Source of the DNA: Notospermus geniculatus
Lineage: Eukaryota > Nemertea > Pilidiophora > Heteronemertea > Lineidae
Assembly: GCA_002633025.1 (NCBI GenBank)
Contig: NMRB01000024.1
Coordinates: forward strand, 204,064-268,063
Direction of reading: 5' to 3'
Length of the DNA: 64,000 bases
Under the pieces are notes generated by a model. The model saw only the letters and a list, made by a program, of their open reading frames with translations, made no database searches and was not told the origin of the DNA. Numbering within the stretch: position 1 is the stretch's first letter; the number at the start of each line of letters is the position of its first letter. A program made the position numbers and the translations under genes. This document shows, piece after piece, positions 59,369 to 64,000 of this stretch.

Positions 59369-61807
59369 ACACTCCATTTCCGTATAAAGAAGTAGAGGAG
59401 TAAACCGAAATGAAGAGCCAACAATCCTGCGTGGAAATATCGATTTAGGAAAATATCAACGGGAAGAAATCGCCAATTCACGGTCCACTTGAAAAGAAAC
59501 TGTCTTCCAAGGTCAAACGATCGCTGAATATAGCCCATGGGATTTTTCAACAAAAATGGCAGACCTAATAACACCTGAAAAAGAGAGTAAAATATAATAC
59601 CACTCGAAAATCGTGTGGATTCTTTGCCTTAAACCTTCGGTCTTGAGTCCAACGCAGTCTCTGCGTATAGGATGTTGTTCCAAGTCATTCACTCACTGAT
59701 TCAGAGAAATGATTAGGTTTCAAATTGTAACGACTGATGTTGCAGCCTCAAATTCTTACCTGAATTGATGCACACAATGTAAGGTGTGATATGGTACCAC
59801 GTATTCCTTTAGCCAGAATGAGTAACATGAGCAGAGCCGGGGCAAACAGTAACACGTTCATCTTCACAGAGACACCAATGCTGTAAGAAAATATCAACAG
59901 ATTGTGCTTTCTAATTGTTATGGTTCATGCCTTATACATGTACTTTTATTTGAGAATTCATACAAACATGTGCATGTGACACTCCAGGTAAGTAACCACA
60001 CCCCACATCTCACTGACTCCACCTGAGGTCCCCTGCAAAAAATGCTGGATCTGGATCTACCCCAGTATTCCACACAATCCCCCGTCTTACCTATAGAAAA
60101 TACATGCCCATGCCCATTGGTTGTTGACCATTGCGTTAACAGCTGCGTACAGGAATACCATGGCAACTGGATCGTTGAATAACCGTAAAATGTAGATGGA
60201 GTGAATCCGGTATGACGCACAGCACATGAAGCAGAAGACATACGGAGGCACCTGAAATATTTAAAGGGCCAAATATTGCCACTTTTCGTCGACAGCCAGC
60301 ACCACCAGTGGTGATTGCATTATTCTCCCACACCAAATGCAAAATTTTCTTGGAAACCCCCCAGACCCCCCACCGTGGCTTCAGGCCTTTGGTGCTTGCC
60401 TTTGTCCCCCCCCTCCCCGTGGCCTTCTGTGCCCCCTTTACTAGAATCCTGGATCCGCCCCTGGCACTGTCAAACATTGTGGCCCTTTCCATCACATGAA
60501 GAGCGTGTCCAACCAGGGCTTGAACCTGGAACCTCAGAGGTGACAGTACTGATGTTTCCACTGCACTACTCACCTTTCTTGCTTTCCGGTATATGTTGAA
60601 GACTAGGACCAGTGTAATCAGGTAGAGGATTGCAAAGATGTACTGGGCAAGACGGATGTTAGCACCATAACTGGTCAGGTAGTACAGAACGATGAAGATG
60701 TAAACAAAACCAGCAGGATACCTGGAAAGGAAAAGATCTATCATTCAAGGTACCATATTGTTTCTTCAACTCTATATAGCGGACGTTCGTTATGAGGGTG
60801 AAGGTCCAGTATGTTATCTGCAGGCGACCAGCGAGAGATTTGTATTTGTATTTGATTTTTCCGTCAGGGCCAAAGCCACAGCATTATTGGCCCTGGTATG
60901 GAAGAGGCCATCTCAAGCTACTCATGTTCCTCACTTGGATGGGGTCTTTTACTTGCATTTTCAAAGGCACAAGGTACAAGGGACCACGGCTTACTGTCCC
61001 ATGCGATGGACGTGGCATGGGGACAGCGGGAGATGAAAAGTGCCCATGCCAAGAGCACCACCACAATAATAAAGAGGATCACTGGTGCAAATCATCAGTC
61101 AAATCGTGTTGGGACTTCAGCATCTACATACACAAGTGGTCCAGTGTCTCCTTTCAGTTCAGTATAGTCAAACGTCCCATTTAGTACACCTTCAACTTCC
61201 TGCATGTAAGCCATCCAGTCGATCTCTGTATCTGAAAAGTTCAAAGTCAGTATTGTCATGGAGGAGATCTGGCGATCCATGATGGGTGTATGTGTGGCAC
61301 TGTCATTCAAGCCCCCTCCCCCAGATCATCAATCCCATCATGCGTGTGTGATGCCAGCCCACCCACCAACACTAACAGTGAGTATACATATGGAACTGAA
61401 ATGTGAACGAAGGAAGTTGTCTAATGTCTCCAGGAAGATAACTGTTCTAGGCCTAGGACCAAAAACTCATTAAGCCTATTCTAATCTCAGCTGGTGATTG
61501 GTTTCTATAGCCAAGCCACGCAATTATCCAATCCGTCAACTCACAATAGAAGCGGACACTTTTTACAAGGGACAACCTTTACTATTACACCAGATTCTGA
61601 CGTGACAGAGGCATTCTACTTTTAGAGCTGTTTTGGTAAAGACTGGTCCTCACATCTTATCTTGAAAATGACAACTACATTGACGATGATTTCTGCAATG
61701 AAGAGTAGGCCAATAACAAGCCATGGTGCAGCTGGATCGAACACAAATTTAGGAAGTTTGCGTGGCGAAAACGCCGACCGAATTTTCCTCCAGGAGGCTG
61801 CCATCAT
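59369..61807 (-). CDS. ALG3: ALG3, dolichyl-P-Man:Man5GlcNAc2-PP-dolichol alpha-1,3-mannosyltransferase (3' exons missing)
   Basis: This GT58 ER-membrane mannosyltransferase adds the first lumenal mannose to the N-glycan precursor. Six minus-strand exons in phase: 61654-61807, 61132-61231, 60574-60721, 60091-60251, 59760-59880 and 59369-59574, giving about 296 of an expected ~440 residues. The start is [13 protein letters not shown] or the next Met, like human MAAGLRKRG. Motifs match the family closely: [36 protein letters not shown], the repeated [26 protein letters not shown], and [20 protein letters not shown] then [16 protein letters not shown]. Several transmembrane stretches are visible. 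Exon 6 ends at a good donor (AGTGT|GTAAGT) but no following exon (NFIG.C..SLHYQFYVWY region) was found before GART. It converges with GART. Loss of the last exons could be an assembly problem or true truncation; the intact visible part argues against an old pseudogene. Confidence 0.94.
60475..60573 (+). repeat. SINE family 3 fragment
   Basis: CACATGAAGAGCGTGTCCAA, CTTGAACCTGGAACCTCAGA and GATGTTTCCACTGCACTACT match the family head seen at 47660-47730. It abuts a GGATCC-family fragment (60400-60470). ALG3 intron 3. Confidence 0.6.
60840..61060 (-). repeat. SINE family 1
   Basis: Reverse copy in ALG3 intron 2: GATTTTTCCGTCAGGGCCAA, CTACTCATGTTCCTCACTTG and ACTGTCCCATGCGATGGACG. The tRNA head is lost. 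Confidence 0.8.
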
Positions 61808-63224
61808 GGATGCGTATCGGCGGCTGTTTGGTAAATTCAGTTAGTTCCTCATCGCACCGCTAGGGCTGTGTGACCACGTGGCCCCGGTGTAATGTTTTCG
61901 AGTGTTCCCATATCTGGGTGTTTCCCTACAATCGACAGCTAAAGAAATACGGGAACACAGAAATATCTGTCGCGCTCGTCGTCCATACAATGAGATACTA
62001 TGAGATAAGATTTAGAGAAATATCTCGGATGAGGCCTGCCCTTATAGGACAGGGCCTGTAGCATTCTTTTTTCTTCTAAAATGCATTTTAGGGCTACATT
62101 CTGTGACGTGTTGAACTTCACTCATTTCCAAACACAACCCCTTCTGCCACTCTTGACCATCTTTTAAGGGTTCGTCCATCAGATGGACCCCTTCGTTTCT
62201 ATTTTCCTAAAGAGATGCCAGTTTGTTGAAATCTGTCATCGCATCATAATAGTATAGTAGATCCTCACAACCCGCAATACCAGTGTATGCATGTGTGGCA
62301 CTGTCTACTAAATACCCGCGTAAAAACTACCGACGTCTGCCATTGGTCGTTGACAGACTACACCCCTCTACGTTGGTCTCAATATTACGTAATGCATTCT
62401 TCGTGAGACTAGGCCGGGCGAGTCCATCTTGGAAAAGAGAACACAGCTTGCGACCTTTGAAGCAATTTAGATTTTTCTTCTTAAACCAACAAAAAACAGT
62501 CAAGTTAAACAAAAATTGAAACAAAAGAGTTCACGTTGGCCTTTTTTAAAGAGGAAACCATCCGACTTCATTGTTTTCCGTGGGCGCTTGACCCTCTCCT
62601 CCCTGGCGATATAATAGCCTCGACTGGGATAGGAGTTGTTTTGTATGAAATTGGGTATGGACGCGCGTGTGAGCTTCACCATAGCGGGACTTCACATGGA
62701 GCGGATACTAAAATACACTGCGTTTTTTCCGCGTAAGTAATTCATGAATTCACCTTCCTTTGAAAAAGTGAATTTGCAAGTCTCGAAATGAATGCATTGA
62801 TTTGGGGGAAATGTCGAATTGTATGATGTTTTTGGCCGTTTTGAAGAGTCGGACCGATGCGCAAGTTGCTCGAAAAGGGCGCGCATTGCCCTGCGCATGC
62901 TTGTTGCTCAGGCCCATGCTATTTTGAGATGCGCGGCATGTACTTTACATTCCCGAATGATTTTTTTGTGATGAGAGTCGGGACGCATTTTGTTCTTTTT
63001 TTATAAAAAGAATTGGAAACTTTTAGAAAATCTTTCCCGGGCAGGTTGTCCGGTTACGAAATCAACCAGCACGCACCATTTTCTGTTGCGCGCTCAATTC
63101 GCTCGTCGGCACACATGGAATAGCGCTTGTGATTTTGTAATCCTGAATCCATTGCCAGCATCACCCCTTTTTCCTCGCAGGTTCCCGACAGAACAATTCC
63201 TTGACCGTGACAAGCCGCACCGTG
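61808..63224. other. Upstream of ALG3; no recognised gene
   Basis: It should contain the ALG3 promoter. Short frames on both strands show no splice-consistent or familiar protein. Confidence 0.4.
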
Positions 63225-63455
63225 TGATGTTGACAGTATGCCATCGCCAGGTCCCGGGTTCGAATCCATCCCGGGCCCAGCTCTTTACGTCCGTCGCATG
63301 AGACAGTAATTAGCCGGCGGTGGTGCCTTGTACTTTGTTCCTTTGCAAGGGCAAGTAAAAGACCCCATCCAAGTGAGGAACATGAGTAGCTTGAGATGCC
63401 CTCCTCCATACTCACCAGGGCCAATGATGGCTTTGGCCCTGACGGAAAAATCTAG
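63225..63455 (+). repeat. SINE family 1
   Basis: B-box GGTCCCGGGTTCGAATCCA, then CAGCTCTTTACGTCCGTCGC, GCAAGGGCAAGTAAAAGACC and the tail CCCTGACGGAAAAATCT. The extreme 5' head is degraded. Confidence 0.85.
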
Positions 63456-64000
63456 AACACAATGCCATCTACCTCGTGGAGTACGCAACATGTTTTCTTA
63501 AACCACCTCTGACCTGATGTGACCTGATGAGATTGTGACTCTTGCCAATAGAGACATCACATCACAATCATTGAAGAGACTTCCCACAGGCCCTCTGTTA
63601 AAGGGGACACTCAGTCGACAGGCGTACACTCAAAACAGGTCCTCAGGACACCTCCTTCGTCATGTGGATGTGTGAAAGGACAGCTGTAGAACTTGTCCCC
63701 GGGAAAAACTGTCCTCAAAATATCCCCACCATTGGTATATTTTAATCTCTGGCGAAAAACACATGGATTACACTACCCTACCAAGGATTACTCCAGAACG
63801 ATGCCGAATGGGCGTGACGGACAGCTGGAGTTGACTCCGTCAGGCGTCAACAGATGAACACTGAAAAACAGTCTGCAATCTGCAATGGCGGACGAAGACT
63901 AGGGAAATGGTAAGAAGTTTTCAATTGTTTGCACATCGGGACACATTTTTCGTCGCACAACAGCCGAAAATTTCAACTCAAAAAGTTCAAACAAAAATAT
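63456..64000. other. No recognised gene; possible untranslated first exon at about 63880
   Basis: At 63880-63912 a CAATGGCGGAC motif precedes a good-looking donor (AAATG|GTAAGAAG). The frame from that ATG stops after five codons, so if this is a first exon it is non-coding. Weak. Confidence 0.3.

Noticed and set aside
62536-62736. 66-codon plus-strand frame upstream of ALG3
   Set aside because: No recognisable domain or splice sites; length expected by chance.

Overview
This window reads as an intron-rich animal nuclear genome, most probably a marine invertebrate deuterostome, with amphioxus (Branchiostoma) favoured. The evidence is vertebrate-like protein sequences split into many short exons with GT-AG introns of 0.3-2 kb, a fused trifunctional GART, and very dense short inverted-repeat elements and tRNA-derived SINEs. 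Two places carry near-identical copies of the same locus joined at a single N, as expected when both haplotypes of a very heterozygous animal are assembled in tandem. The species call is inference. No bacterial, CRISPR or viral features were seen. Exon coordinates come from reading splice sites by eye and checking that codon phase closes across each junction.

Layout, left to right. 1-4.4 kb: mostly repeats, with one orphan minus-strand exon. 4.5-8.8 kb (+): kinase-domain half of an atypical protein kinase C; its PB1/C1 exons are not visible. 8.85-10.18 kb: a 654-bp duplicated 3' flank. 13.65-17.13 kb (+): a front-end fatty acid desaturase with an N-terminal cytochrome b5 domain, whose last exon lies at or beyond a 227-N gap. 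18.9-20.1 kb (-): a cysteine-rich folate-receptor-like gene with a GPI-type tail. 21.5-26.2 kb (-): PUS3, complete in nine exons. 26.5-45.3 kb (+): EXOSC10, complete in 22 exons; its 9-kb first intron contains a two-exon LicD-family gene (31.3-33.3 kb, +). 45.9-55.7 kb (+): GART (PurD-PurM-PurN) lacking only its N-terminal exon. 59.4-61.8 kb (-): ALG3, lacking its 3' exons. 61.8-64 kb: no recognised gene.

Most genes are housekeeping: RNA processing (PUS3 and EXOSC10, divergently transcribed from a gap of about 310 bp), de novo purine synthesis (GART), N-glycan assembly (ALG3), lipid desaturation and cell polarity (aPKC). Nothing suggests an operon-like functional system; the neighbours are an ordinary animal gene cluster.

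The unusual material is mostly in the non-coding DNA: a 33-bp minisatellite that has copied the splice donor of PUS3 exon 3 in frame; a recurrent two-hairpin RNA-like motif resembling a hammerhead core; three tRNA-derived SINE families; many terminal-inverted-repeat elements, some nested; and two GC-AG introns in EXOSC10.
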